Assembly (NCBI GenBank): GCA_038998005.1
Contig: JAVZIY010000013.1
Coordinates: forward strand, 1-13,695
Origin: CALIKW01 sp038998005
GTDB taxonomy: Archaea; Aenigmatarchaeota; Aenigmatarchaeia; CG10238-14; SCSR01
DNA length: 13,695 nt
Direction of reading: 5' to 3'
Shown here: positions 7,255 to 12,040 of the stretch, one piece after another
How the letters are laid out: each line of letters starts with the position of its first letter
Position numbering within the stretch: the stretch's first letter is position 1
Program-made: the position numbers and the translations under genes
Notes under the pieces: model-generated
The model's database searches: none
Told to the model about the DNA's origin: nothing
Seen by the model: only the letters and a program-made list of their open reading frames with translations

Positions 7255-8083
7255 TTATAACCTCCTCCAAAAGTTTATTCCATTCTTCAGCTTTTCTTTT
7301 TATTACCTCGAAAGGTTCTTCTTCTGGGTATTTTCTCCATTCACCAGCAATATCTCTTCCTACATTCCCAATCACACCAGGAAAACTTGTTCCTTCTTTT
7401 TTAAGATATTTTAAAACTCTGACAGGAACTTGTTGAATTCCTAGGCCAGGAGCAAGTATAATTTGAGTATCACAAACACCTCTTATCCAACATGCTAATT
7501 CTTCGTCTCTAGGACCTGCAACTATTCCTACTGAAGAATAATCTTGTTTTGGAAGTTTTTGGCTCCACTCATTTGCAACTTTTAATGCTAAAAATCTCCA
7601 CATAGGAATGTTATTTATCCTCAAATTCCAAAACATCTCTGAGTTAGGGCTTGTTGTATAAGTTAGAACAAAAATTCCTTTTTCGTCCAAGTAAGGAGTA
7701 AAAGAATCTATAACATCGTTTAGCCATGGTAATGCATTAACAGTACAGGCATCAGCATCAATTTCTTTCAAATATCTTCTTGCATATTCTGCTGCAGTAA
7801 ACCCAACATCATTTGCTTTTGGATCAACAATAAACAATCTTCCCTTATCTTTAACGTATTTACATACCTCTTTAAGAGTTTCTAAATCCTCTCCACTGCC
7901 AACATAGCCCGAGAAGTTTGCTTTGAACGCAAGAGCAACATTATAAGTTGAATTGATCATTTCTATAGCCCAATCTCTTAAATCATATTTAGGAGGAAGA
8001 ACTTCTGGCACTGGGTCCAAACCAACACAAAGAATACTTTTTGATTCTTTGTACACTGCTTTTACTCTATCTTCAAAAAGCAT
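7235..8083 (-). CDS. pyrF: Orotidine 5'-phosphate decarboxylase
   Basis: A 282-residue TIM-barrel enzyme that decarboxylates OMP to UMP, the last step of de novo UMP synthesis. Seen: ILCVGLDPVPE (17-27), AFKAN with K54, IVDPKANDVGFTAAEYA (85-101) giving the DxKxxD catalytic set D87, K89 and D92, and ILAPGLGIQQ plus VIGNVGRDI near the C-terminus for phosphate binding. The length and the KANDxGxTAAxYA form match the longer OMP decarboxylase subfamily (family 2) rather than the short typical archaeal type of about 220 residues. A TATA-like element at 8101-8113 gives a leaderless start. The 3' end overlaps pyrE by 20 nt. Having pyrF first and pyrE second in one coupled unit supports 1:1 supply of the two enzymes, which are fused as UMP synthase in animals. 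Confidence 0.96.
   Translation of the reverse strand: MLFEDRVKAVYKESKSILCVGLDPVPEVLPPKYDLRDWAIEMINSTYNVALAFKANFSGYVGSGEDLETLKEVCKYVKDKGRLFIVDPKANDVGFTAAEYARRYLKEIDADACTVNALPWLNDVIDSFTPYLDEKGIFVLTYTTSPNSEMFWNLRINNIPMWRFLALKVANEWSQKLPKQDYSSVGIVAGPRDEELACWIRGVCDTQIILAPGLGIQQVPVRVLKYLKKEGTSFPGVIGNVGRDIAGEWRKYPEEEPFEVIKRKAEEWNKLLEEVINGGSKI
7260..7268 (-). promoter_or_regulatory. Shine-Dalgarno site for pyrE
   Basis: On the minus strand GGAGGAGGT lies 5 nt upstream of the pyrE ATG (7252-7254), within the end of pyrF. It is an unusually extended anti-16S match. Confidence 0.8.
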
Positions 8084-8100
8084 ATTAAATAATCAAAAGA

Positions 8101-8113
8101 TTAAAAATAAATA
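8101..8113 (-). promoter_or_regulatory. TATA-like box for the pyrFE operon
   Basis: Minus-strand TATTTATTTTTAA is centred about 24 nt before the pyrF ATG, consistent with a leaderless mRNA. Confidence 0.5.
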
Positions 8114-8121
8114 TTTGAAAC

Positions 8122-8910
8122 TCAAGGGTAAGAATAAACCAAAATTAAATTTCCTTTTTCATCTCTTAGGTATAGAGTATCTTGATCATTATTCCAAATT
8201 GGATATTTGTTGTTCAAAAAAATTTCATTTCTTGTATTATTTCCAGAACCTGAACAAATCCTTACTTCAGCTTTTTCTTCAAGTAAAAAATCTGGCAAAA
8301 AGAAAGAGTTAAAGCTTCTGTCTTTTATGTTCCAACCAGTTAAATTTATTGAAAAGCTACAATCATTTTTCAGAATAAAATACTCATCATTCAAATTCTT
8401 ACTATCATCACCTTTAGCATCAAAATGAAATTCTTTTATTTTAATGCAATCGCTAAACTGAGAAAATCTTCCCCAAATTCCAAATTTATTCCTTCTTGCA
8501 TATTCTTCTGCCTCTAAAAGCTGAGAAGAATATTTTTCGTTCGGAGAAAATATGTAAACACTTGCAAAACCTTGCTTAACCATTTCTAAATTAACAAAAG
8601 TGTTGCCAACAAAAACATATCTCAAAAGCCTTCCACTACTATCTGAATTTGTAGCATCAACTTCAAGAAAAACATTTTTATTTTCTATCAATTCTTTAAG
8701 CTTTTCCTTAGCTTCTGTGTAAAAATATTTGTTTTTCTCAGGAGCATCAATTCCTAAAAGCCTAACTTTCTTGCCATTGGCTAATTCAAAAGTATCACCA
8801 TCTATAACTTTTGCAACAGTAACTAAGGTTTTATTTGAAGAATTTTTGCCAAAAAGAAAAGGTAAGAAAATAAGAGGGAGGAAAAATAATAAAAGATATT
8901 TTTTCTTCAT
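8122..8910 (-). CDS. Secreted/anchored thermonuclease (SNase) with lamin-tail-like domain
   Basis: 262 residues. Residues 1-20 are MKKKY plus a long hydrophobic run, a signal peptide or N-terminal membrane anchor, so the enzyme acts outside the cytoplasm. Residues about 28-150 are a staphylococcal-nuclease domain: VIDGDTFEL (35-43), VRLLGIDAPE (49-58), SSGRLLRYVFV (91-101), NLEMVKQGFASV and AEEYARRNKFGIWG. The active-site set is complete: D39, D55, T/A-position neighbours, R50, E58 and R94 match D21, D40, R35, E43 and R87 of S. aureus nuclease (D40-T41 reads D55-A56 here). Residues about 155-262 resemble a lamin-tail domain: NDEYFILKN...INLTGWNIKD...FFLPDFLLEE...VRICSG...WNNDQDTLYLRDEKGNLI. 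It follows the zinc-finger gene by 26 nt. A role in scavenging extracellular DNA or RNA is plausible. Confidence 0.9.
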   Translation of the reverse strand: MKKKYLLLFFLPLIFLPFLFGKNSSNKTLVTVAKVIDGDTFELANGKKVRLLGIDAPEKNKYFYTEAKEKLKELIENKNVFLEVDATNSDSSGRLLRYVFVGNTFVNLEMVKQGFASVYIFSPNEKYSSQLLEAEEYARRNKFGIWGRFSQFSDCIKIKEFHFDAKGDDSKNLNDEYFILKNDCSFSINLTGWNIKDRSFNSFFLPDFLLEEKAEVRICSGSGNNTRNEIFLNNKYPIWNNDQDTLYLRDEKGNLILVYSYP

Positions 8911-8936
8911 AATCCTTTTCTTTAAGAAAGAAAAAA

Positions 8937-9173
8937 TTAAGAATTCTTACCACTTGAGTGAAGAATCCTTATTCCTCTTTCAAAAGCTTTTTCATCTTTA
9001 TATCCATATTTTTCTATTACTTCTGAAACTTGCATATCTCCAAGCTTTTTTGCACAATCCTCACAAACTGTAACAACTTTTTTGCTATCTTCATCTCCTG
9101 CTGTAAAAACGATTTTTTCCTTTTTACAAATATCGCAATTGCCAACAAAAGTTGCAGAAAGTTTAATCTTCAT
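8937..9173 (-). CDS. Small zinc-finger protein, 78 residues
   Basis: A 78-residue soluble protein with CDICKKEK at 13-20 and CEDC at 37-40. The two CxxC pairs, 20 residues apart, form a probable treble-clef or zinc-ribbon knuckle around the hydrophobic strand EKIVFTAGDED and KKVVTV. The C-terminal half (about 44-70) is a predicted helix-rich tail with VSEVIEKYGYKDEKAFERGIR. I do not recognise a named family. It lies 26 nt upstream of the thermonuclease gene on the same strand, so they may be co-transcribed, but one product is cytoplasmic and the other exported, so a shared job is not obvious. Start ATG 9171-9173; an AT-rich element at about 9198-9212 could be its TATA box. Confidence 0.7.
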   Translation of the reverse strand: MKIKLSATFVGNCDICKKEKIVFTAGDEDSKKVVTVCEDCAKKLGDMQVSEVIEKYGYKDEKAFERGIRILHSSGKNS

Positions 9174-9200
9174 AATAAAATTTGTATTTTGAAGAAGAAA

Positions 9201-9210
9201 AATTTATTTA
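9201..9210 (+). promoter_or_regulatory. TATA-like element, possibly bidirectional
   Basis: AATTTATTTA sits 26-35 nt upstream of the minus-strand gene start at 9173, and 34 nt upstream of a strong plus-strand GGAGGTG site at 9244-9250. It could serve either direction. Confidence 0.35.
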
Positions 9211-9256
9211 AGTGAGTGTGAGAAATAATAAATAGAAAAATTCGGAGGTGCAAACT

Positions 9257-9280
9257 TTGGCAAAGAAAAAGAAGAAATAA
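9257..9280 (+). CDS. Possible 7-residue Lys-rich micro-ORF
   Basis: GGAGGTG at 9244-9250 lies 6 nt before TTG GCA AAG AAA AAG AAG AAA TAA, encoding (M)AKKKKK. A TATA-like element (9201-9210) is upstream, and a T7 run (9292-9298) starts 11 nt after the stop, giving a complete miniature transcription unit of about 70 nt. The alternatives are a decayed gene start, a small RNA, or chance in a purine-rich stretch. Little confidence is justified from sequence alone. Confidence 0.25.
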   Translation: MAKKKKK

Positions 9281-9290
9281 ATGATTCTAA

Positions 9291-9298
9291 CTTTTTTT
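9291..9298 (+). terminator. T7 tract
   Basis: C followed by seven T residues ends the short plus-strand unit described at 9201-9280. Archaeal RNA polymerase commonly terminates at such runs without a hairpin. Confidence 0.4.
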
Positions 9299-9333
9299 AA
9301 TTTTTCTCAATTCTTCTTCCTTTTTTCTATTTT

Positions 9334-9744
9334 TTAAATCCTAAATTCATCCCATTTTACTCTTTTCTTCTCAACTAATTCCTTAACTTTTTTCTGGGCT
9401 TCGCTAAGCTTACTTTCTCCAGATTTTACTTCGCAAAAAACTATTTGCTTTAAATCCTTTCCTTCAGAAGAATAGCCATCAAAAATTATTAAATCAACTG
9501 GATCGCCAATCCATCTTATATCATGAGCATTATAAGGGAAATTCTCAAGAAATGGTACAAGCTTTTCTAAAGTTTTTCCAGACAAAGCTCTTGCACTTCT
9601 TTTTATCGCATCCTCCCTTATTCTTCTCTCTTCTTTTTCCTCCCACTCTTTAATCCTTTGCTCAAACTTAATTTTCCACTCTATATTCTTGAACAAGAGA
9701 TAGAAAATGATAATAAAAAGGAAAATTATCAAAATTTCCATCAT
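9334..9744 (-). CDS. Holliday-junction-resolvase-related nuclease (Endonuc_Holl type) with N-terminal membrane anchor
   Basis: 136 residues. Residues 3-19 form one very hydrophobic transmembrane helix (EILIIFLFIIIFYLLFK), followed by a charged coiled-coil linker (about 22-50, KEWEEKEERRIRED). The rest matches the archaeal Endonuc_Holl family: DAIKRSARALSGKTLEKLVPFL (45-66), FPYNAHDIRWIGDPVDLIIFDG (69-90) and IVFCEVKSGESKLSEAQKKV (101-120). The PD-(D/E)xK nuclease core is present: D84 in GDPVD, then E105 and K107 in CEVKSG. The family is named for similarity to Holliday junction resolvases; its true substrate is unproven, and a membrane-tethered resolvase would be unusual. The gene begins 14 nt after the upstream membrane-protein gene, with a weak GAGAAA before ATG 9742-9744; a second ATG follows directly. 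Confidence 0.85.
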   Translation of the reverse strand: MMEILIIFLFIIIFYLLFKNIEWKIKFEQRIKEWEEKEERRIREDAIKRSARALSGKTLEKLVPFLENFPYNAHDIRWIGDPVDLIIFDGYSSEGKDLKQIVFCEVKSGESKLSEAQKKVKELVEKKRVKWDEFRI

Positions 9745-9758
9745 TTTCTCAATAAAAT

Positions 9759-10217
9759 TTAGGGTATTGAGAAGATTAATTTAATTATTCCTAGGGAAAT
9801 GAGTAGAACAAAAATTCCGCCAATAAAAGATCCTATAAATATTGCGAGAAAGGATTTTTTCCAGTTAAGACCCAAAAACCAGCTTAATATACTTGCAGTA
9901 TAAGTCCCACTAAAGGGCGAGGGCAAAAGCATTAATAAAGTAATTCCAACTATTCCATATTTTTCTACATATGGCTTACCTTTTTCTCTAGCTTTTTCTA
10001 TATATTTCCTTATCAAATCTACTTTTGAAAATAGCCTCCAATAAAAAAGCTCTAAGGCAAAAAATATGGGAAAGAAGAGTAAAGAATTTGTTAAAACAGA
10101 AATGCAAAAAGTAAAAGTTGGGCTTAGACCCAAGGAAAGACCAAGAGGAATTCCCCCAACTTGCTCAACACCAGGAATCAAATTTGTTAGAATGACCAAA
10201 GCAGTTTTTTCTATCAT
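9759..10217 (-). CDS. Small multidrug-export-like membrane protein (COG2426 type)
   Basis: 152 residues with about four transmembrane helices. The N-terminal segment VILTNLIPGVEQVGGIPLGLSLGL (about 7-30) is the re-entrant P-G-x-GGIPLG region typical of the Sm_multidrug_ex / COG2426 family. A middle basic segment (YWRLFSKVDLIRKYIEKAREKGKPYVEKYG) precedes the second hydrophobic half with LLPSPFSGTYTASILSWFLGLNW and FIGSFIGGIFVLLIS. The family name comes from one weak drug-resistance report; the architecture is distantly related to DedA/VTT proteins, two of which lie nearby. I start at ATG 10215-10217; the in-frame TTG one codon upstream is less likely. It heads a two-gene unit with the nuclease at 9334-9744 and diverges from the VTT gene at 10274 over a short AT-rich region. 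Confidence 0.8.
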   Translation of the reverse strand: MIEKTALVILTNLIPGVEQVGGIPLGLSLGLSPTFTFCISVLTNSLLFFPIFFALELFYWRLFSKVDLIRKYIEKAREKGKPYVEKYGIVGITLLMLLPSPFSGTYTASILSWFLGLNWKKSFLAIFIGSFIGGIFVLLISLGIIKLIFSIP

Positions 10218-10230
10218 CAATTAGTTTATT

Positions 10231-10248
10231 GAAATTAAAATTCTTAAG
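10231..10248. promoter_or_regulatory. Shared AT-rich divergent promoter
   Basis: GAAATTAAAATTCTTAAG lies between the divergent starts at 10217 and 10274. It can act as a TATA box about 23 nt before the minus-strand ATG and about 29 nt before the plus-strand ATG, supporting ATG 10274 over the TTG at 10229. Confidence 0.4.
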
Positions 10249-10273
10249 TTTTAGAAAGTTCAAAGTAATTTTT

Positions 10274-10834
10274 ATGTTTGATCTAATAGTTTTTATTCAA
10301 GAAATTGTTAAGAGCTATAGCTTTGGTGGAATAATTCTTGGGACTTTTCTTTCATCTAGTATTTTACCCATCCCTTCAGAAGCTATTTTGGTCTCAGCCG
10401 GCTTGATGGGAATTTCTCCCTTATTAATAGGAATTTTCGGTGGCATAGGCTCAAGCTTAGGCTCCTTAGTGGGATATCAAATAGGGAAAAGCGGAAATCT
10501 TTTTCTTAAAAATTATGGGAAATACCTTTTTATTGACCCAAAAAATCTGAAATTTGTTGAAAATTGGTTTAAAAAATGGGGAGATGTATCCATATTAATT
10601 GGAAGGATAATACCTTTTGTTCCATACAAAATTTTTTCCATAGGCTCTGGACTTGGTAATATGAACATTAAAAAATTTTTTATTTTTACTCTAATAGGTT
10701 CAATACCAAGATGCTTTTTGCTTTCATCTTTCGGTTTTTTGGTCTCTCTTTCAAAAAATATTTACTTAACCATATCCTGTCTTCTTGCTTTTTTAATTCT
10801 CCCTCCAATCATAGAAAAAATAATTAAAAAATAG
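10274..10834 (+). CDS. VTT/DedA-family membrane protein (SNARE-associated type), copy 1
   Basis: 186 residues, polytopic. After the first helix comes GTFLSSSILPIPSEAILVSAGLMG (about 24-47), the VTT/DedA re-entrant segment with the P-x-P-S-E core, and then GGIGSSLGSLVGYQIGKSG (about 56-74). The second re-entrant segment is IGRIIPFVPYKIFSIGSGLGNMNIKKF (about 114-140), with the family's R-x-x-P-F-V-P pattern. The C-terminal helix is hydrophobic. VTT proteins are lipid scramblases or flippases in eukaryotes (TMEM41B, VMP1) and carry undecaprenyl- or other polyprenyl-phosphate in bacteria, so a role in recycling archaeal lipid carriers or in scrambling is plausible. An in-frame TTG at 10229 would add 15 basic residues; I prefer ATG 10274 because a TATA-like element sits about 25-30 nt upstream of it. 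It is a paralogue of the protein at 12041-12550. Confidence 0.87.
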   Translation: MFDLIVFIQEIVKSYSFGGIILGTFLSSSILPIPSEAILVSAGLMGISPLLIGIFGGIGSSLGSLVGYQIGKSGNLFLKNYGKYLFIDPKNLKFVENWFKKWGDVSILIGRIIPFVPYKIFSIGSGLGNMNIKKFFIFTLIGSIPRCFLLSSFGFLVSLSKNIYLTISCLLAFLILPPIIEKIIKK

Positions 10835-10910
10835 TCCAAATAATGCTATCTCACGTTCGCAATAAAAATTTTTAAATAAATTTTTGAGAAAAGAAGTAGC
10901 CCCGGGCGGA

Positions 10911-10923
10911 TTTTCGTTTGAAT
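10911..10923 (-). other. 13-nt intron in the T loop of tRNA-Gln
   Basis: Between T-stem strands GGCGG and CCGCC lie 20 nt instead of 7. Removing 13 nt leaves TTCGAAT, a perfect T loop. TTCG (10929-10926) pairs with CGAA (10916-10913) as a 4-bp central helix stacked on the T stem. 3-nt bulges AAA (10925-10923) and AAT (10912-10910) place the cuts after the second base of each. The outer helix is essentially absent (6-nt loop), so this is a relaxed BHB motif. The insertion point is between positions 59 and 60. Confidence 0.85.
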
Positions 10924-10944
10924 TTCGAACCGCCGTCTCCGGGT

Positions 10945-10978
10945 TTCTCTCATCCTTTTTCAAAGCTTTGGGAAATGC
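10945..10978 (-). other. 34-nt tRNA-Gln intron at canonical position 37/38
   Basis: A complete bulge-helix-bulge motif can be drawn. Central 4-bp helix: C10984, T10983, T10982, T10981 with G10947, A10948, G10949, A10950 (one G-U). The 5' bulge is G10980, G10979 and G10978, cut after the second. The 3' bulge is A10946, A10945 and A10944, cut after the second. The outer helix CATTT (10977-10973) pairs with GGATG (10955-10951). Splicing yields anticodon loop CTTTGGA. Confidence 0.88.
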
Positions 10979-11036
10979 CCAAAGCCCGGAATCCTTGGCC
11001 GCTAGACGACGGGGCTTTAATTTTCATATGTCCTTG

Positions 11037-11049
11037 TTATTATTTAATT
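11037..11049 (-). promoter_or_regulatory. TATA-like box for tRNA-Gln
   Basis: Minus-strand AAATTAAATAATA lies about 21-33 nt before the first tRNA base, in the 52-nt gap after the membrane-protein gene. Confidence 0.4.
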
Positions 11050-11068
11050 TTTGTTTATTTTTAAAAAA

Positions 11069-11278
11069 TCATTCAGAAATTTTTGGAACTAAATTGATTA
11101 CAGGTTCCAGTTTGCACTTATAACTTCCATTTACTTGAACACAGACATTTATGTAAGAAGAGCAGATATCTGAAATGAAATAAATTATAAGCAATATTAT
11201 TACTCCTATTAAAGCATCCTTTAAGGCATTCTCTACTTTTCTAATTCTCTCATCCCCCTTTGGGTTATTGCCACACAA
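11069..11278 (-). CDS. Small single-pass membrane protein, third gene of the DJ-1 unit
   Basis: 69 residues starting at TTG 11278, with no in-frame ATG near the start. The N-terminal part is charged (NPKGDERIRKVENALKDA), then comes one transmembrane helix (about 22-38, LIGVIILLIIYFISDI), then a short Cys-containing tail (CSSYINVCVQVNGSYKC), which could form disulfides outside. The gene overlaps the 3' end of the winged-helix gene by 46 nt in another frame, which is long, so the true start may lie further downstream. The layout of charged head, hydrophobic helix and short outside tail resembles small archaeal pilin-like or membrane-adapter proteins, but no named family is recognised. The protein-coding status is likely but not certain because of the TTG start and overlap. 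Confidence 0.55.
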   Translation of the reverse strand: MCGNNPKGDERIRKVENALKDALIGVIILLIIYFISDICSSYINVCVQVNGSYKCKLEPVINLVPKISE

Positions 11279-11445
11279 CTTTCTATAAATGGAACATTAA
11301 CTATAAAACCTTTATCTATTAATTTTTTTATTACTCCTTCAACTTTTTTTCCATCCTTAATTTTTAAGAAACTCTTAATCTCAACTTTTCTTAAAACTTG
11401 TTTTCGATTGATTTCTCTCAATATCTTTTTCTCTAAATTATTCAT
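11233..11445 (-). CDS. Winged helix-turn-helix protein
   Basis: 70 residues. LEKKILREINRKQVLRKVEIKSFLKI (4-29), DGKKVEGVIKKLIDKGFIVNV (31-51) and VAITQRGMRELEK (58-70) give the helix-helix-recognition-helix-wing order of a winged HTH. The last part, with ITQRGMREL, is the typical wing-plus-helix end of MarR/Sso10a/ArsR-like small domains. The family position within wHTH is not clear. It starts with ATG 11443-11445, 1 nt after the stop of the DJ-1 gene and without a clear ribosome binding site, so translation is probably coupled. It is a candidate local transcription factor, possibly of its own operon; the target is not visible. Confidence 0.72.
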   Translation of the reverse strand: MNNLEKKILREINRKQVLRKVEIKSFLKIKDGKKVEGVIKKLIDKGFIVNVPFIESCVAITQRGMRELEK

Positions 11446-11446
11446 T

Positions 11447-11980
11447 TCAAACTACCAATGCTTTTCTTAAGGCTAAAGCTTTCTGCTTCCCAGAAAGATA
11501 TTCAACAATTTTCAATGAAAACTCAATCGCAGTTCCAGGACCCTGTGATGTTATAACATTTTTATCAAAAACAACCTTCTCGTCTCTTGGATGGGGAATT
11601 AATTTTTCCATGCCAGGATAAATTGTTGCTTTTTTATCATCTAATACTCCTATCTTAGCTAAAATAGAAGGAGAAGCACAAATAGCGGCTATTAGTTTCT
11701 TCTTCTCATCCATTTTTTTAATCATATCTATTATTTCTTTTGATTTCTCAAGATTCTTATAACCAGGATCTCCCCCCGGCAAAATAATACCATCATATTC
11801 TTCGATTTTAACATCTTTTAAAGCCTTATCAGCTATAACTCTTAAACCAACTTTACTAGTTACCATATTGCTTGGGATTCCAACAGTATCTACTTCTATT
11901 CCAGCTCTTCTCAAAACATCGATAACAGTAAATGCTTCTATATCTTCAAAACCATTTGCCAAGGGTACTAAAACCTTCAT
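11447..11980 (-). CDS. DJ-1/PfpI family protein
   Basis: 177 residues with the class I glutamine amidotransferase-like fold. VLVPLANGFEDIEA (3-16) carries E12, and KLIAAICASPSILAKIGVL (95-113) carries C101 at the nucleophile elbow. IITSQ-type VITSQGPGTAIEFSLKIVE is the characteristic DJ-1 C-terminal core. The GFEDIEA, AICASP and TSQGPGTA patterns place it closer to DJ-1/YajL than to the hexameric PfpI protease. Proposed roles of this group are oxidative-stress protection, glyoxalase III or protein deglycase activity, and chaperone activity; which applies here is unknown. It has its own TATA-like box (12003-12009) about 26 nt upstream of ATG 11978-11980, giving a leaderless start, and leads a unit with the winged-helix and membrane genes. 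Confidence 0.9.
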   Translation of the reverse strand: MKVLVPLANGFEDIEAFTVIDVLRRAGIEVDTVGIPSNMVTSKVGLRVIADKALKDVKIEEYDGIILPGGDPGYKNLEKSKEIIDMIKKMDEKKKLIAAICASPSILAKIGVLDDKKATIYPGMEKLIPHPRDEKVVFDKNVITSQGPGTAIEFSLKIVEYLSGKQKALALRKALVV

Positions 11981-12002
11981 AATTAAATTTTTATTTGCTA
12001 AG

Positions 12003-12009
12003 TTTAAAT
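12003..12009 (-). promoter_or_regulatory. TATA-like box for the DJ-1 gene
   Basis: TTTAAAT (minus ATTTAAA) is centred about 26 nt from ATG 11980, in the 60-bp divergent spacer. Confidence 0.5.
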
Positions 12010-12012
12010 AGA

Positions 12013-12022
12013 ATTTAAAAAC
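12013..12022 (+). promoter_or_regulatory. TATA-like box for the VTT-pth2 unit
   Basis: ATTTAAAAAC is centred about 24 nt before ATG 12041, consistent with leaderless transcription divergent from the DJ-1 gene. Confidence 0.5.
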
Positions 12023-12040
12023 TGAAAAGAAATTTAAATT

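Larger units (their letters stand above)
10897..11016 (-). tRNA. tRNA-Gln (anticodon UUG) with two introns
   Basis: Minus strand. Acceptor AGCCCCG (11016-11010) pairs with CGGGGCT (10904-10898), discriminator A at 10897. TC joins a D arm GTCT/GGAT with loop AGCGGCCAA. Anticodon stem CCGGG (10989-10985) pairs with CCCGG (10943-10939), and the loop after splicing reads CTTTGGA with anticodon TTG at 10982-10980. Variable loop AGAC. T stem GGCGG (10934-10930) pairs with CCGCC (10909-10905). Two insertions must be removed: 34 nt between positions 37 and 38, and 13 nt in the T loop. The mature tRNA is then 73 nt without CCA, which is not encoded. A1-U72 with discriminator A is typical of archaeal tRNA-Gln. 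A TATA-like AAATTAAATA lies about 27 nt upstream. All other tRNA positions are canonical, so this looks functional. Confidence 0.93.

Noticed and set aside
7953..8312. Plus-strand open frame over the pyrF start and SNase end
   Set aside because: It crosses the promoter and two well-supported minus-strand genes; no domain is visible.
10965..10985. Perfect hairpin GCTTTGGG/CCCAAAGC read as a terminator
   Set aside because: It lies inside the tRNA precursor, covers the anticodon and has no T tract after it on the minus strand.
10897..11016. Reading the tRNA as tRNA-Glu
   Set aside because: The D-arm resembles some Glu tRNAs, but the only loop that closes the stem puts TTG (Gln) at 34-36, and A1-U72 fits Gln.
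10884..11123. Plus-strand open frame across the tRNA region
   Set aside because: Its sequence is fully explained by the antisense of tRNA-Gln and of the membrane-protein gene; GC content follows the tRNA boundaries.
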